Source of the DNA: Lysobacter sp.
Lineage (GTDB): Bacteria > Pseudomonadota > Gammaproteobacteria > Xanthomonadales > Xanthomonadaceae
Length of the DNA: 64,000 nt
NCBI GenBank assembly: GCA_011526085.1
Contig: WYBC01000030.1
Location: 1-64,000 of the forward strand
Direction: 5' to 3'
A model generated the notes under the pieces. It had not been told where the DNA came from. It was given only the letters and a program-made list of their open reading frames with translations, and made no database searches. The position numbers and the translations under genes were made by a program. Of this stretch, positions 26,228 through 37,651 are shown one piece after another. Positions within the stretch are counted from its first letter, which is position 1. Each line of letters starts with the position of its first letter.

Positions 26228-27262
26228 ATGAAAGCCGCCGTCTTCGTTTCTGCGTTCACGCTGGTGACCCTCGCCGCCGGATTGTCGACCGACCTGCATG
26301 CCGGTCCGCTGCGCGAGCGTCTGCGCGCGCGCGCAGCGCAGGGCGGCGGCGATGGCATGGCCGAATTCGGTGGTGCGATGAGCTGCGCCGACTGGGCGAA
26401 GCGCGTCGACCGGATGGCGCAGCGTTCGCAGGGGCGCGATGCGGGCCCCGCGCCCGATCGCGCCGACGTGGCCTACGGGCCGGCGCCGCGCGAACGGATG
26501 GACGTGTTCCTGCCGAAGTCGGCCATGCCAGGTGGAAGGCCTGGCGGTGCGCCGGTCATCGTGATGGTGCATGGCGGCGGCTGGTGCGTGGGCGACAAGG
26601 CCATGGCCGGGGTCACCGCGAACAAGGTCGCGCGCTGGGTGTCGCGGGGATTCGTGTTCGTCTCGGCGAATTATCCGATGGTCAACGACGGCGCCGATGC
26701 GCGGGCGCAGGGCGGCGAGATCGCGAAGGCCGCCGCGTTCGTGCAGGCGCATGCCGCCGAATGGGGCGGCGATCCGGCCAGGGTCATCCTGATGGGACAT
26801 TCCGCGGGGGCGCATCTGGTGTCGCTGGTGAACGCCGATGCCGAACTGCGGCGCGCGCACGGCGTGCGTCCGTTGCTCGGCACGGTATCGCTGGATGCGG
26901 GCGCGATCGATGTGGTGACGCAGATGCCGAACGTCTATCCGTTCCTGAAGCAGCGCTACCGCGAGGCCTTCGGCGAGCGCGAGGCGCAGTGGATCGCGGC
27001 CTCGCCCTACCACCGCCTCGATCGCACCGCCGCGCCGTGGCTGGGCGTGTGTTCGACCACGCGCAAGGACGACCCCTGCGGACAGGCCAGCGCCTACGTC
27101 GAGAAGAGCCGCGGCCTGGGCCTGCGCGCGGAGGCGCTGCCGCAGCCGATGAGCCACGGGGCGATCAACAACGATCTGGGCATGGACAGCGACTACACCC
27201 GCGATGTCGAAGCGTTCCTGGCCGCGCTCGATCCGGCGGTGGCGGCGTTGCTGCGGCCCTGA
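26228..27262 (+). CDS. secreted alpha/beta-hydrolase (BD-FAE/esterase-like)
   Basis: A 344-residue protein with a signal peptide (FVSAFTLVTLAAGLSTDLHAG). The alpha/beta-hydrolase domain shows an HGGGWCVGDK oxyanion motif (about 115) and the nucleophile elbow LMGHSAGAHLVSLV (about 187). The catalytic His is probably in QPMSHGAINNDLG (about 310). The pattern matches HSL/carboxylesterase-like exported hydrolases. Substrate is unknown. The preceding region contains a palindrome that may serve as an operator. Confidence 0.8.
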   Translation: MKAAVFVSAFTLVTLAAGLSTDLHAGPLRERLRARAAQGGGDGMAEFGGAMSCADWAKRVDRMAQRSQGRDAGPAPDRADVAYGPAPRERMDVFLPKSAMPGGRPGGAPVIVMVHGGGWCVGDKAMAGVTANKVARWVSRGFVFVSANYPMVNDGADARAQGGEIAKAAAFVQAHAAEWGGDPARVILMGHSAGAHLVSLVNADAELRRAHGVRPLLGTVSLDAGAIDVVTQMPNVYPFLKQRYREAFGEREAQWIAASPYHRLDRTAAPWLGVCSTTRKDDPCGQASAYVEKSRGLGLRAEALPQPMSHGAINNDLGMDSDYTRDVEAFLAALDPAVAALLRP

Positions 27263-27306
27263 GGCTGCGCATGGCGTGATGCTGGCGCGATGCCGCGCCG
27301 GTGCGA

Positions 27307-27717
27307 TCAGGGCGCGGTGCGATCGTCCACGCGCGTGGCGTCGGAATCGATCTGCATGCCGGTGATCTCCTGGGTCGAGGTCAGCGTCCTGCCGTCGGCG
27401 GACAGCGCGAACGCGACCTGCGCGGTGTCGCCGTCGGCGAACACGTAGGTCGCCTGGATGGCCTGCCGCGTCGGGTCGGTGGCGCGGATGCGATAGGCAT
27501 GGCGGAACACCTTGCCGTCGGGATGGATCAGCGTGTACGGCCCCTGGCCGGAGGCGGCATCGATGGGGCCGTAGAACAGTTGATCGTTCGCGTCCGTGGC
27601 CCAGTGTCCGATCAGGCGCGACGCGGGGTCGCCGTGCGCGGACAGGTCCGGTGCGGGTTGCGAACAGCCGCCCGTGAACGCGAGCGACAGGGCGAGCAGG
27701 CAGAGCGCGGTACGCAT
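27307..27717 (-). CDS. small lipoprotein
   Basis: A 136-residue protein with a lipoprotein signal (CLLALSLAFTGGCSQ; lipobox TGGC at about residue 18). The remainder is a compact beta-rich domain (LIGHWATDANDQLFYGP, LSADGRTLTSTQEITG) reminiscent of lipocalin-like stress lipoproteins. Targeting residue +2 is Ser, so outer-membrane sorting is expected. Function unknown. Confidence 0.65.
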   Translation of the reverse strand: MRTALCLLALSLAFTGGCSQPAPDLSAHGDPASRLIGHWATDANDQLFYGPIDAASGQGPYTLIHPDGKVFRHAYRIRATDPTRQAIQATYVFADGDTAQVAFALSADGRTLTSTQEITGMQIDSDATRVDDRTAP

Positions 27718-27742
27718 GCGGATGCTCCGGTGCGGGTCGGTG

Positions 27743-28309
27743 TCAGTGGTCGCGGGATGCGTTCGTTTCGACGGCCGCGGCGGGCGGCGTGAACCCCAGT
27801 TCTTCGCGGAAGGCGTCGCCGACATCGCAGTAGGGCCGCTTCGCGTTCGTGGTGCGCACGCGTTCGAACCACCAGGTCGGGCGGCCGACCTCGCCGTCGG
27901 CATTGCGGCGCAGCGCGTACCAGGTGAAGGTCACGTCGGCGGCGTCGGCGTAGCTTTCGCCGAGCGCGCGGTCGGCGCGGATCAGCGTCGCCGGTTCGCC
28001 GGCCCCGCCGGGCACGAGACGCAGATCGTGCAGCACGCAGTCGGCGCCGCCACGGATGGTCGCGAACTGGGTCTCGTCGTCGCCGTCGAACAGCGGCACC
28101 TGCAGCAGTGCGCCATCGTCGGCCTGGAACGTCACCACGTCGAAACCGTGGGCGTTGTAATTCTCGCGACGGGCGATCGTCACCAGATCGGGCTTGCCGT
28201 CGCCGGTGAAATCGACCCGGTTGAGTCCGTTGCGGAGCGGCAGCGGCTGCGCGGCCTGTGCGAACGCGGGCAGCAGCAGGAAGGCGAGACAGGCGAGCGA
28301 ACGCGACAT
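27743..28309 (-). CDS. exported protein, CarG-like
   Basis: A 188-residue protein with a signal peptide (LACLAFLLLPAFAQAA). After it comes GLNRVDFTGDGKPDLVTIARRENYNAHGFDVVTFQ, an FG-GAP/calcium-loop type DxTGDGxxD sequence. This resembles the carbapenem-intrinsic-resistance CarG group of periplasmic proteins, which is often found away from any carbapenem cluster. The similarity is remembered, not searched. It has two cysteines (DCVLHD, PYCDVGD) that may form a disulfide. Confidence 0.5.
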   Translation of the reverse strand: MSRSLACLAFLLLPAFAQAAQPLPLRNGLNRVDFTGDGKPDLVTIARRENYNAHGFDVVTFQADDGALLQVPLFDGDDETQFATIRGGADCVLHDLRLVPGGAGEPATLIRADRALGESYADAADVTFTWYALRRNADGEVGRPTWWFERVRTTNAKRPYCDVGDAFREELGFTPPAAAVETNASRDH

Positions 28310-28349
28310 GGGGCGTACCGGAAGAGAGGGAAGGAAGCGCGCGACGGAC

Positions 28350-28676
28350 TCAGGGCGCGGGCGTTTCGCGCGTGGCGCGGCACAGGCCCCAGACCACGGT
28401 CAGCAGGCCGGCCAGGGACAGGACGTTCAGCAGCACGCGCAGCGAGGTCAGCACGCTCAGCATGCGATGGACGTCGCCACCGGCAGTCTGCAACGCGAAC
28501 GACTGCGCCACGTTCAGCGCGAGGCCGGCCAGCGAGGCGACGAGCATCACCGCGATGCCGATCATGCCCAGACGACGGCCCACGCCGGTACGCGCGTTGC
28601 TCGCCAGCAACGCGAACGCCACGCCCAGCGCCAGCAGTTCGGGGATCGCGAACGACAACAGGGTCAGCCACTGCAT
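28350..28676 (-). CDS. small membrane protein, unknown role
   Basis: A 108-residue protein with three hydrophobic segments (LTLLSFAIPELLALGVAFALLA, GMIGIAVMLVASLAGLAL and RVLLNVLSLAGLLTVVWGL). No motif suggests a function. It lies between the CarG-like gene and aroE on the same strand with gaps of about 40 bp. Confidence 0.5.
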   Translation of the reverse strand: MQWLTLLSFAIPELLALGVAFALLASNARTGVGRRLGMIGIAVMLVASLAGLALNVAQSFALQTAGGDVHRMLSVLTSLRVLLNVLSLAGLLTVVWGLCRATRETPAP

Positions 28677-28716
28677 GCACGCACTCCCGGAGTTCGAAGT
28701 TGGATGGATCCGCAGA

Positions 28717-29556
28717 TCAGTCGGCGGTGATCAGCGCGGCATGCCGCGCCTGCAGTTCGACGTGGATCGGGTCGGTGTCCGGGCGGACGCCGTGCCAGAG
28801 GAAGAAGCTCTCCGCGGCCTGTTCCACCAGCATGCCGAGGCCGTCGACGGTCGTGTGCGCATGCGCTGCGCGCGCCCAGGCGAGGAACGGGATCGCGGCT
28901 TCGCCGTAGCTCAGGTCCACGGCCGCGGTGCGCGGGCCGACCAGCGACATCGGCAGGGTCGGCAGCGTGCCGTGGCGCGTGGCCGACGTGGCGTTGAGGA
29001 TCAGGTCGAATTCGCCGAGCGTGCCGAGATCGTCGAAATAGCGCGCATGCATGCGCCCGGGCTCGCCGAGCTGGTCGATCAGCGCGTCGGCCTTCGTGCT
29101 GTCGCGATTGACCACGAACACATCGCCCACGCCCGCTTCCAGCAGCGCCGGGGCCACGCCGCGGGCCGCGCCGCCCGCGCCGAGCAGCAGCGTGCGCCGG
29201 CCGCGCAGGTCCAGTCCCTGGCGGCCGGTGAGATCGCGCACCAGGCCGACGCCGTCGGTGTTGTCGCCCAGCCAGCCGTTGTCGTGGCGGATCAGCGTGT
29301 TCACCGCGCCCGCGCGCCTGGCGCGGTTGCTCAGCAGGTTGCACAGCTCGGCCGCGCGCTGCTTGTGCGGCAGGGTCACGTTCGCGCCCTGCCCGCCGCT
29401 CTTCGCGAACGACGAGAGCGCCGCCGCGAAATCGCCGGGGGCGCATTCGATCGCGACGTAGTCGAGCTCGATGCCGCTCTGCTGGCCGAAAGTCCGGTGG
29501 ATCTTCGGCGAGAGCGAGTGCAGGACGGGGTGTCCGAAGACGGCGTAACGTTTCAT
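28717..29556 (-). CDS. aroE: shikimate dehydrogenase
   Basis: A 279-residue NADP-dependent enzyme converting 3-dehydroshikimate to shikimate in the aromatic pathway. Family motifs are [15 protein letters not shown] (substrate binding, about 7-21), [12 protein letters not shown] (catalytic Lys/Asp region, about 58), GDNTDGVG (about 97) and the dinucleotide motif [14 protein letters not shown] (about 121). Length is normal. The end of hemB lies 10 bp upstream, so they form an operon. Chorismate made by this pathway is the precursor for the pigment chorismatase at 34043. Confidence 0.96.
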   Translation of the reverse strand: MKRYAVFGHPVLHSLSPKIHRTFGQQSGIELDYVAIECAPGDFAAALSSFAKSGGQGANVTLPHKQRAAELCNLLSNRARRAGAVNTLIRHDNGWLGDNTDGVGLVRDLTGRQGLDLRGRRTLLLGAGGAARGVAPALLEAGVGDVFVVNRDSTKADALIDQLGEPGRMHARYFDDLGTLGEFDLILNATSATRHGTLPTLPMSLVGPRTAAVDLSYGEAAIPFLAWARAAHAHTTVDGLGMLVEQAAESFFLWHGVRPDTDPIHVELQARHAALITAD

Positions 29557-29566
29557 CGGCGATTCC

Positions 29567-31526
<1,960 letters not shown>

Positions 31527-31530
<4 letters not shown>

Positions 31531-33113
31531 CGCTCGCGCTGCGCCAGCTCGACGTGCATGCCGGCGCGCGCCGGCTGCTCGGCCCGCTCGATCTCGCGCT
31601 CGCGCCGGGGCGGTGCCTCGGCGTGGTCGGCGAAAGCGGCAGCGGCAAGAGCCTCACCGCGCTGTCGCTGCTCGGGCTGCTGCCGCCGAGCCTGCATGCG
31701 CGCGGCGCGTTGATGCACGACGGCGCCGACATCGTCTTCGGTTCGCGCACGCACGCGGCGCTGCGCGGTCGCGTGCTGGGCTGGGTGCCGCAGGACCCGC
31801 TGGCCGCGCTGCATCCGCTGCGCACGATCGGCGCGCAGCTGCGCGAAACCCTGCGCGCTCACGCTCGACCCGGCACGGAAGCGCGTGCGTTGCTGTCGCG
31901 GGTGCGTCTGCCCGATCCCGATGCCGCGCTCCGGCGTTTCCCGCACCAGTTCTCCGGCGGCCAGCGCCAGCGCATCGCGATCGCGCTGGCGCTGTGCAGC
32001 GCGCCGCGCTATCTCATCGCCGACGAACCGACCTCGGCGCTCGACGCGCGGATCGCGCGCGAGGTGCTCGATCTGCTCGACGCGCTGCGTCGCGAGGACG
32101 GGCTGGGACTGATGTTGATCAGCCACGATTTGCCGCTCGTCGGCGCCTACGCCGAGGACGTGCTGGTGCTGTGTCGCGGCGACGTCGTCGAACGCGGCGC
32201 GACCCGCGCCGTGTTCGCGCATCCGCAGCATGCGTACACGCGCGAGTTGATCGAGGCGGATGGGTTGCCCGTAGGAGGGCCTTCAGGCCCGATGATCGAA
32301 GCGGCGGCATTGCGGGAAAAGCTCGGGCCTGAAGGCCCTCCTACGGGAGACAGGCCTCTGCTGCGCGGCGAAGGACTGACGATGCGCTACCTCCGTTCGG
32401 CGACGCCCGCGCTCGACGGCGTCGACATCGCACTGCATCGCGGCGAAGGTCTCGCGCTGCTCGGCGAGAGCGGCAGCGGCAAGAGCACGCTCGGGCGCGC
32501 GCTGCTGCGCCTGCTGCGCGGTGCGCAGGGACGGGTGTGGTTGGACGAGGTCGAACTGACCGCGCTGTCCGGCCGTGCGCTGCGGGCGATGCGCAGGCGC
32601 ATCGGCGTGGTGTTCCAGGATCCCTACGCGTCGCTCGATCCGCGCATGCGGGTCGGCGACATCGTCACCGAACCGCTGCGCATCCACGGTCCCGGCGATG
32701 CGGCCGCGCGCGCGGCGAAAGCCGGCGAATTGCTGCTGGCGGTCGGACTCGATCCGGAGATGGCCGCGCGCTGGCCGCACCAGTTTTCCGGCGGCCAGCG
32801 CCAGCGCATCGCGATCGCGCGCGCGCTTGCCTGCGATCCCGACCTGCTGGTCTGCGACGAGGCGGTGTCGGCGCTCGACGCGCACCACCGCCGCGAGATC
32901 CTCGCGCTGCTGGCGACGCTGAAGCGCGAACGCGGTCTGGCGCTGCTGTTCGTCACCCACGATCTCGCCGCGGCTGCGGCGGTCGCCGAACGCATCGCAG
33001 TGCTGGAATCCGGGCGGGTCGTCGAGATCGGCGACACCGCCGACGTGCTCGGTGCGCCGCAGCATGCGCATACGCGTGCGCTGGTGGAGGCGAGAAAGTT
33101 GTCGCGGGCGTAG
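31527..33113 (+). CDS. fused dual ABC ATPase (YejF-like)
   Basis: A 528-residue protein with two ABC nucleotide-binding domains in one chain, as in YejF/DppDF-type transporters. Domain 1 has GESGSGKSLTALSLLGLL (about 37), signature FSGGQRQRIAIALAL (about 148) and Walker B YLIADEPTSALD (about 168). Domain 2 has GESGSGKSTLGRALLRLL (about 315), signature FSGGQRQRIAIARAL (about 421) and LLVCDEAVSALD (about 440). The linker between them (about residues 249-273) is encoded by a palindromic repeat (32271-32344) read in frame. The TAG stop at 33111 comes from another REP-like sequence. The start overlaps the permease by ATGA. Confidence 0.9.
32271..32344. repeat. REP/BIME element translated in the ATPase linker
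   Basis: A 74-bp element bounded by two perfect 22-bp inverted arms. Each arm contains the shorter palindrome GGGCCTTCAGGCCC. Reading through it in frame gives VGGPSGP ... LGPEGPPTG. The same family occurs at 42974-43059, where it is read in the same frame, and as a single arm at 62792-62812. Confidence 0.85.
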
Positions 33114-33132
33114 GGCGGGCTTTCAGCCCGCC
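33110..33132. repeat. REP-like palindrome supplying the ATPase stop codon
   Basis: GTAGGGCGGGCTTTCAGCCC plus the following GCC forms a hairpin of GGCGGGCT and AGCCCGCC. The TAG at 33111-33113 inside its first four bases is the stop of the ABC ATPase gene. It may also serve as the transcription terminator. Confidence 0.65.
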
Positions 33133-33175
33133 GTTGCCATTCTGCCGGTGATGCAGAAACGATCGAAACCGTCAG

Positions 33176-33679
33176 TTAACGAGGGCCGTCGATGCCACCC
33201 TTGCATGCGAAGGTGACCTTGTCCGATTTGATGTGCCACCTGTGCGGGCAGGCGAGGATCGTGACTGTTTCACCCATACGCTCCTCGAGCGATACGCGTA
33301 GACTCGACGTGTAGTCGGTTTCGCCCTTGCAACGGTGGTCGTCGGAATGCTTCGGCGGCTGTTCGATCAGGATGTACTCGTCCTCCGACGAGAGTGCGTC
33401 CACGGCAAGATCGATGAAAGCATCGTCCACCACGCCTGCGATCGGAACGGGTCGTCCCCGGAAGGCGATCACTTTCGTGCCGTCGGAACACAGTTCGACG
33501 AGACGATCGAAGTCGCGTTCGCTCGAGATCAGCGCGTAGTCGATATCAGCCATGCAGTACAGGCGCTTCGAAATCACCAGAATCGTCCCGTATTCCGCGA
33601 TCCAACCGTGAACCGTCCGCAGGAACTCAGGGGTGATGTCAGTGCGCGGATCGTGGATAAGCTGCGGCATTCGTCGCAT
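33176..33679 (-). CDS. hypothetical protein, lower-GC ORFan
   Basis: A 167-residue soluble protein starting MRRMPQLIHDPRTDITPEFL (second ATG at 33670 possible). It contains ILVISKRLYCMADIDYALISS, an acidic middle (VDALSSEDEYILIEQPPKHSDDH) and a C-terminal part with CKGETDY, ILACPHRWH and TFACKGG. Base composition is clearly less GC-rich than neighbouring genes, suggesting an accessory or horizontally acquired gene. It sits between the ABC operon and the pigment locus. No family recognised. Confidence 0.6.
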   Translation of the reverse strand: MRRMPQLIHDPRTDITPEFLRTVHGWIAEYGTILVISKRLYCMADIDYALISSERDFDRLVELCSDGTKVIAFRGRPVPIAGVVDDAFIDLAVDALSSEDEYILIEQPPKHSDDHRCKGETDYTSSLRVSLEERMGETVTILACPHRWHIKSDKVTFACKGGIDGPR

Positions 33680-33697
33680 CCCCGCTTGTGCTGCAGG

Positions 33698-33946
33698 TCA
33701 GATGATCCCGCCCCCCAAGCTCAGGCGCACCAGCGCGACGGCGATGACGATGCCGTTGAGCACCAGGCCGGCCTTGGCGCGGCCGTTCTTGCCGCTCGCG
33801 CTGAACAGCACGCCGAGCGCGGCGATCAGGGCGCCGACGCCGGCGAAGGGAATCCAGAACCAGTTGAGCCAGCCCAGCAGCGGAATCAGGCCGATGAACA
33901 TCAGGAGCATCGCGACGATGCCCCAGAGCAGACTGATCAGACCCAT
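33698..33946 (-). CDS. small membrane protein (82 aa)
   Basis: An 82-residue protein with two or three hydrophobic segments (LLWGIVAMLLMFIGLIPLLGWLNWFWIPFAGVGALIAALGVLFSA and LVLNGIVIAVALVRL), a type often found beside envelope genes. GAGGGGG lies upstream of the ATG. It lies 96 bp from the 3' end of the pigment chorismatase gene on the same strand, so co-transcription is possible. Confidence 0.6.
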   Translation of the reverse strand: MGLISLLWGIVAMLLMFIGLIPLLGWLNWFWIPFAGVGALIAALGVLFSASGKNGRAKAGLVLNGIVIAVALVRLSLGGGII

Positions 33947-34042
33947 CGTGACGTTCCCCCTCGGGAAGGGCCGCGGATGCGCGGCCGGCAGGAGCGTAGA
34001 TGGATGCGCCGCCGCCGGAATCAAGCGCCGGAGCGCAGGCGT

Positions 34043-35050
34043 TCAGGCATGGACGCCGTCGATCTCCACCGCCAGCTCGCGCCGGCAGATCGCGGCGTGC
34101 AGCAGCAGCCGCGGCACGCTGTTGCCGAAGCGGGCGTCGAGCGCCTGCGCCACCACCGGCAGGTCTTCGACGTCGCGCACGTACACCTTCAGCCGGGTGC
34201 CGCTGCCGAAGCCGGCCGGCAGCGACGGCTGGTGGCGGCGCGCTTCGGCCAGCAGCGCGTCGAAGTTGGCGAAGGTCTCGCCGATCTGCGCCTGCAGTTC
34301 GCCGATGTGCTGCGAGGCGTGGCCGACCACGCTGGCGGTGCCGGACAGCAGCAGCGGCAGGGTGCTGCCCGCCGGCGGCAGCATGGCGCGGGCGAAGCTG
34401 GGCGACTGCGGGCCGTACTGGCGGGGATAGCGGTAGGCGCTGACCTGGCGCGGGTTCTCCACCGGAATGCCGCGGCGGCTGGCCGAGAGCCAGTACACCT
34501 GCAGCGTGCGCCGGCCGTCGCAGCGGCCGATGGCGGTGGCCGCGGGCAGCTCGAAGGTTTCGAAGCGGCCCATGCCGCGGGCGCGGCCGACGCAGAAGCG
34601 GCGGTAGCGCTCGGCGTCGCCGTCGCCCAGGGTGATGGCGTCGAGATAGTTCCAGACCCGCAGCAGGTGCGGGGTGCGGCTGCCGGAGACGAAGCCGATC
34701 AGTTGTGCGTAGGCGCGTTCGGCGGCGTCGCCGACGTCGCTGTGGTCCGGATGCTCGCCGGGCGGTTCGTCGACTTCGATGACGCCGAAGGTCAGCTGGC
34801 CGTCGCTGGCCCAGCGGATCTCGCCCCGCTCGGACGTGCCTTCGCGGCCATGGTCGACGGGGCCGGTGCAGCGCCAGTGTTCGAACGGCGCGATGCCGTA
34901 CGGCTGCAGCGGCACCCGCAGATAGCGCGGGTCGTCGCAGTGCGGCGCGTCGTTGCCGAAGCCGAACACGGCGAGGGTGTCGCTGCCGAGCAGCGACTGC
35001 GGCGAGTCCGCCTGCAGATAGTCGATCGACAGGGCGGCGGGATAGGGCAT
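34043..35050 (-). CDS. xanB2: chorismatase, 3-/4-hydroxybenzoate synthase (XanB2-like)
   Basis: A 335-residue protein of the FkbO/Hyg5/XanB2 chorismatase group, which hydrolyses chorismate to 3- and 4-hydroxybenzoate. In Xanthomonas these feed xanthomonadin and coenzyme Q synthesis. Recognisable blocks are LLRVWNYLDAIT, DAERYRRFCVGRARGM, LQVYWLSASRRGIPVENPRQVSAYRYPRQYGPQSPSFARA and GTASVVGHASQH with the C-terminal VYVRDVEDLP. The catalytic region (Arg, Tyr, Glu of the YjgF-like fold) is retained at this level of inspection. It starts 11 bp after the stop of the flavin oxidoreductase gene, so both are co-transcribed. Confidence 0.9.
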   Translation of the reverse strand: MPYPAALSIDYLQADSPQSLLGSDTLAVFGFGNDAPHCDDPRYLRVPLQPYGIAPFEHWRCTGPVDHGREGTSERGEIRWASDGQLTFGVIEVDEPPGEHPDHSDVGDAAERAYAQLIGFVSGSRTPHLLRVWNYLDAITLGDGDAERYRRFCVGRARGMGRFETFELPAATAIGRCDGRRTLQVYWLSASRRGIPVENPRQVSAYRYPRQYGPQSPSFARAMLPPAGSTLPLLLSGTASVVGHASQHIGELQAQIGETFANFDALLAEARRHQPSLPAGFGSGTRLKVYVRDVEDLPVVAQALDARFGNSVPRLLLHAAICRRELAVEIDGVHA

Positions 35051-35061
35051 GGTGGCTTCCA

Positions 35062-36438
35062 TCAGGAGTCGGGCTGCAGGGTATCGCCACGGAATGCGGT
35101 GCGTCGCTCGCGTCGCCGTCGCCGCCATTCGCGCAGCGCCTGCGGCGCCATCGAGACGGCGGTGACGAAGTAGATGCACCGGAACAGGCGCAGGCGGCGG
35201 ATCACCGCCGGGTTGTCGAACACGTCGCCGGCGAGCATCGAGATGACCGCCTGTTCGACCTGGAGCACGTTCCGCGGGTTGGCGAACAGGTGCCGCATCA
35301 CCGGCGTGGTGAAGCGGTAGATGAACCAGGAAAACTCCTTCAGGCCGCGGTCGAAGCCGCGCGCCATCGCGCGCTGCAGCGCCGGCTCGCGCGCGGGTTG
35401 GCGCAGGATGGCGTCGACCGTGTGCGCCGCGCGCTCGGCGCTGTGCATGGCGAGATACACGCCGGAGGAGAAGATCGGGTCGATGAAGACGTAGGCGTCG
35501 CCGACCGTGGTCCAGCCCGGCCCGCACATCCGGGTCGAGACGTAGGAATAGTTGCCGGTGGCGTGCACCGGCGCCGCGCGCTCGGCGCCGGCCATCCGCG
35601 TCCACACCGTGGGAATGTTCCGCAGCGTTTCCAGCAGGAAGCCTTCGCGGTCGCCGCTGCGCCGCTTCAGGTATTCGGGCGAACACACCGCGCCGATGCT
35701 CATCAGGTCGTCGCGCAGCGGGATCATCCAGACCCAGCCGTGGGCGAAGCGTTCGATGGTGATGTTGCCGGCGTCCTCGCCGGGCCGGCGTTCGACGCCG
35801 CGGAAATGGCTGAACAGGGCCGCGGACTGGTGTTTCGGGTTGCGGCGCTTGAGCTTGAGCCGGTTGCCCAGGAAGGTGTCGCGGCCGCTGGCGTCGATGA
35901 GATGGCGCAGCGAGATCGCATATTCGGTGCCGTCGTCGCCGCATGCGCGGGCCCCGGCCGGGCGGCCGTCGGGGCCGAAATCGACCGCCGCGACCGTGAT
36001 CCCCTCGCGGGCGTCCGCGCCAGCGTCGCGCGCCGCCCGGAACAGCAGGGCGTCGAATTCGTCGCGCCGGACCTGGAAGGCGTGGGTGCAGCCCGGGGTC
36101 AGGGCCCGATCGAACCTGAACACGTGGGTCGTGCCGTCGGCGGAGGGCCGGGGGAAATCGGCGCCGATCTTGCGCACGCCGATGGCTTCGACCGCCGCCA
36201 GCACGCCCAGGCGTTCGAGGATCGGCAGGTTCATCGGCAACAGCGATTCGCCGATGTGGAAGCGCGGGTGATGGTCTTTTTCCAGCAGCAGCACCCGCCG
36301 GCCGAGGCGGGCCAGCACGATCGCGGCGGTGCTGCCGGACGGGCCGCCGCCGATGATCAGGACGTCGCAGTCCAGAGGGGTGGGCGCCGATGCGGGGCGC
36401 TCGCGATCCCCGGTGTCCGCGCCGAGAGGGACAGTCAT
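35062..36438 (-). CDS. flavin-dependent halogenase-like oxidoreductase, pigment locus
   Basis: A 458-residue FAD-dependent protein of the tryptophan-halogenase-like family. The Rossmann motif DVLIIGGGPSGSTAAIVLARLG is at about 23-45, the GESLLPMNLP flavin/substrate block at about 66, and the halogenase hallmark WxWxIP reads GWVWMIPLRDD at about 240. GPGWTTVGDAYVFIDPIFSSG (about 310) matches the family's C-terminal FAD motif. Such enzymes in xanthomonadin loci are proposed to halogenate the polyene or aryl ring. It is transcribed with xanB2 and divergently from the acyl carrier protein gene. A reductase role without halogenation cannot be excluded. Confidence 0.82.
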   Translation of the reverse strand: MTVPLGADTGDRERPASAPTPLDCDVLIIGGGPSGSTAAIVLARLGRRVLLLEKDHHPRFHIGESLLPMNLPILERLGVLAAVEAIGVRKIGADFPRPSADGTTHVFRFDRALTPGCTHAFQVRRDEFDALLFRAARDAGADAREGITVAAVDFGPDGRPAGARACGDDGTEYAISLRHLIDASGRDTFLGNRLKLKRRNPKHQSAALFSHFRGVERRPGEDAGNITIERFAHGWVWMIPLRDDLMSIGAVCSPEYLKRRSGDREGFLLETLRNIPTVWTRMAGAERAAPVHATGNYSYVSTRMCGPGWTTVGDAYVFIDPIFSSGVYLAMHSAERAAHTVDAILRQPAREPALQRAMARGFDRGLKEFSWFIYRFTTPVMRHLFANPRNVLQVEQAVISMLAGDVFDNPAVIRRLRLFRCIYFVTAVSMAPQALREWRRRRRERRTAFRGDTLQPDS

Positions 36439-36688
36439 GCTCTTCTTGTTGCAATGCGAGGCTGGCATCATACCGCGTGGCGTGCCGCCGCCGTCCCGAC
36501 CGGGCGGCGAAACAGGCTCCGGTACGCATTCCCCCGCGATAGAGCGTGTTGATCGACGGCCCGGCATCGAACGCGTGGTCCGCCCTCCCGGCCGTCGGAA
36601 CGGCGCCGCGGTGCGGCGCCCGACCGGCGGCTTTCCGATGCCTTCTCCGTTCTTTGTCCTCAATTACTGCCGAAACTGGATCCTTGTC

Positions 36689-36958
36689 ATGCCTGAGCTG
36701 AGCCCTCCCGAACGCGAACTCGCGGAACTGCTGGTCGAGAGTCTGAATCTCGACGGCATCTCCGCCGCGGAGATCGACCCGGAGGCGCCGCTGTTCGGTG
36801 CCGGCCTGGGCCTGGATTCGATCGACGCGCTCGAACTGGCGCTGGCCATCAGCAAGAAATACGGTTTCCAGCTGCGTTCGGACAACGACGACAACCGTCG
36901 CATCTTCGGCTCGCTGCGGGCGTTGTCGGCCCATGTCGAACAGCACCGGACGGTGTGA
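36689..36958 (+). CDS. acyl carrier protein of the aryl polyene pathway
   Basis: An 89-residue acyl carrier protein. The phosphopantetheine attachment serine is in GLGLDSIDALELALAI (about residue 46), preceded by the acidic helix ELAELLVESLNLDG. The starter unit from the aryl-AMP ligase and the growing polyene would be carried here after modification by a phosphopantetheinyl transferase such as that at 9555. The gene opens the plus-strand pigment operon and its stop overlaps the next start (GTGTGA). The 250-bp gap upstream separates it from the divergent halogenase-like gene and probably holds both promoters, but I saw no clear hexamers. Confidence 0.9.
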   Translation: MPELSPPERELAELLVESLNLDGISAAEIDPEAPLFGAGLGLDSIDALELALAISKKYGFQLRSDNDDNRRIFGSLRALSAHVEQHRTV

Positions 36959-37641
36959 TCGCCTGGCTGCGGTTGCTGCTGCTGCCGGCCTACGTCGCGC
37001 TGGCGCATTACGCGGGCGCGCTGCAGTCGCCGCTGCTGGCGGTATTGGCGCTGGCGGACCTGGTCCTGCTGGTGCTCATCGAACCCCTGGTCAAGCCGCG
37101 GCTCTGGGCGTGGCTGGCGCTGGGCGTCGTCGCGGCCGGGCTGGCCGCGCTGTCGCGCACGCCGCTGGCGCTGCTGCCGCTGCTGCTGGTGCCGCCGCTG
37201 TTCACCGCGATCTTCGGCTGGTGTTTCGCGCGCAGCCTGCGTGCCGGCCGGGTGCCGCTGATCACGAAGGTGGTCGCGGCGCTGTACGGGACCACGCCGG
37301 AGGGCCTGTCGCCGCGCCACCGCGGCTACACCCGCGGCCTCACCGCCACCTGGGCCGGACTGCTGGCGGCGCTGACCGTGCTGAATCTGGTGCTGGCGCT
37401 GGTCGCCGTGCCCGGCGGCATCCTGCCGCGGCTGGGTGTCGATTCGCCGTGGCCGATCACCGAGGCCAGGGCGTCGCTGATCGCGAACGTGGGCAACTAC
37501 GGCCTGCTGATCGGTTTCTCGGTCGCCGAGTATCTCGTCCGCAAACGGGTGTTCCCGGTGCGGCCCTACGGCAACGTCTTCGACTTCGCGCGACGCATGG
37601 CCGCGCTGGGGCCGGCGTTCTGGCGCGATTTCTTCCGTTGA
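36955..37641 (+). CDS. pigment-locus membrane protein (COG4648-like)
   Basis: A 228-residue polytopic membrane protein with about six hydrophobic segments, including LLLLPAYVALAHYAGAL and LLAVLALADLVLLVLIEPLV. The C-terminal half has TEARASLIANVGNYGLLIGFSVAEYLVRKR. Proteins of this type sit in aryl polyene and xanthomonadin clusters next to the acyl carrier protein; the role is unknown. A GTG start at 36955 overlaps the ACP stop. Confidence 0.75.
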   Translation: MIAWLRLLLLPAYVALAHYAGALQSPLLAVLALADLVLLVLIEPLVKPRLWAWLALGVVAAGLAALSRTPLALLPLLLVPPLFTAIFGWCFARSLRAGRVPLITKVVAALYGTTPEGLSPRHRGYTRGLTATWAGLLAALTVLNLVLALVAVPGGILPRLGVDSPWPITEARASLIANVGNYGLLIGFSVAEYLVRKRVFPVRPYGNVFDFARRMAALGPAFWRDFFR

Positions 37642-37651
37642 GGCGCGCCGC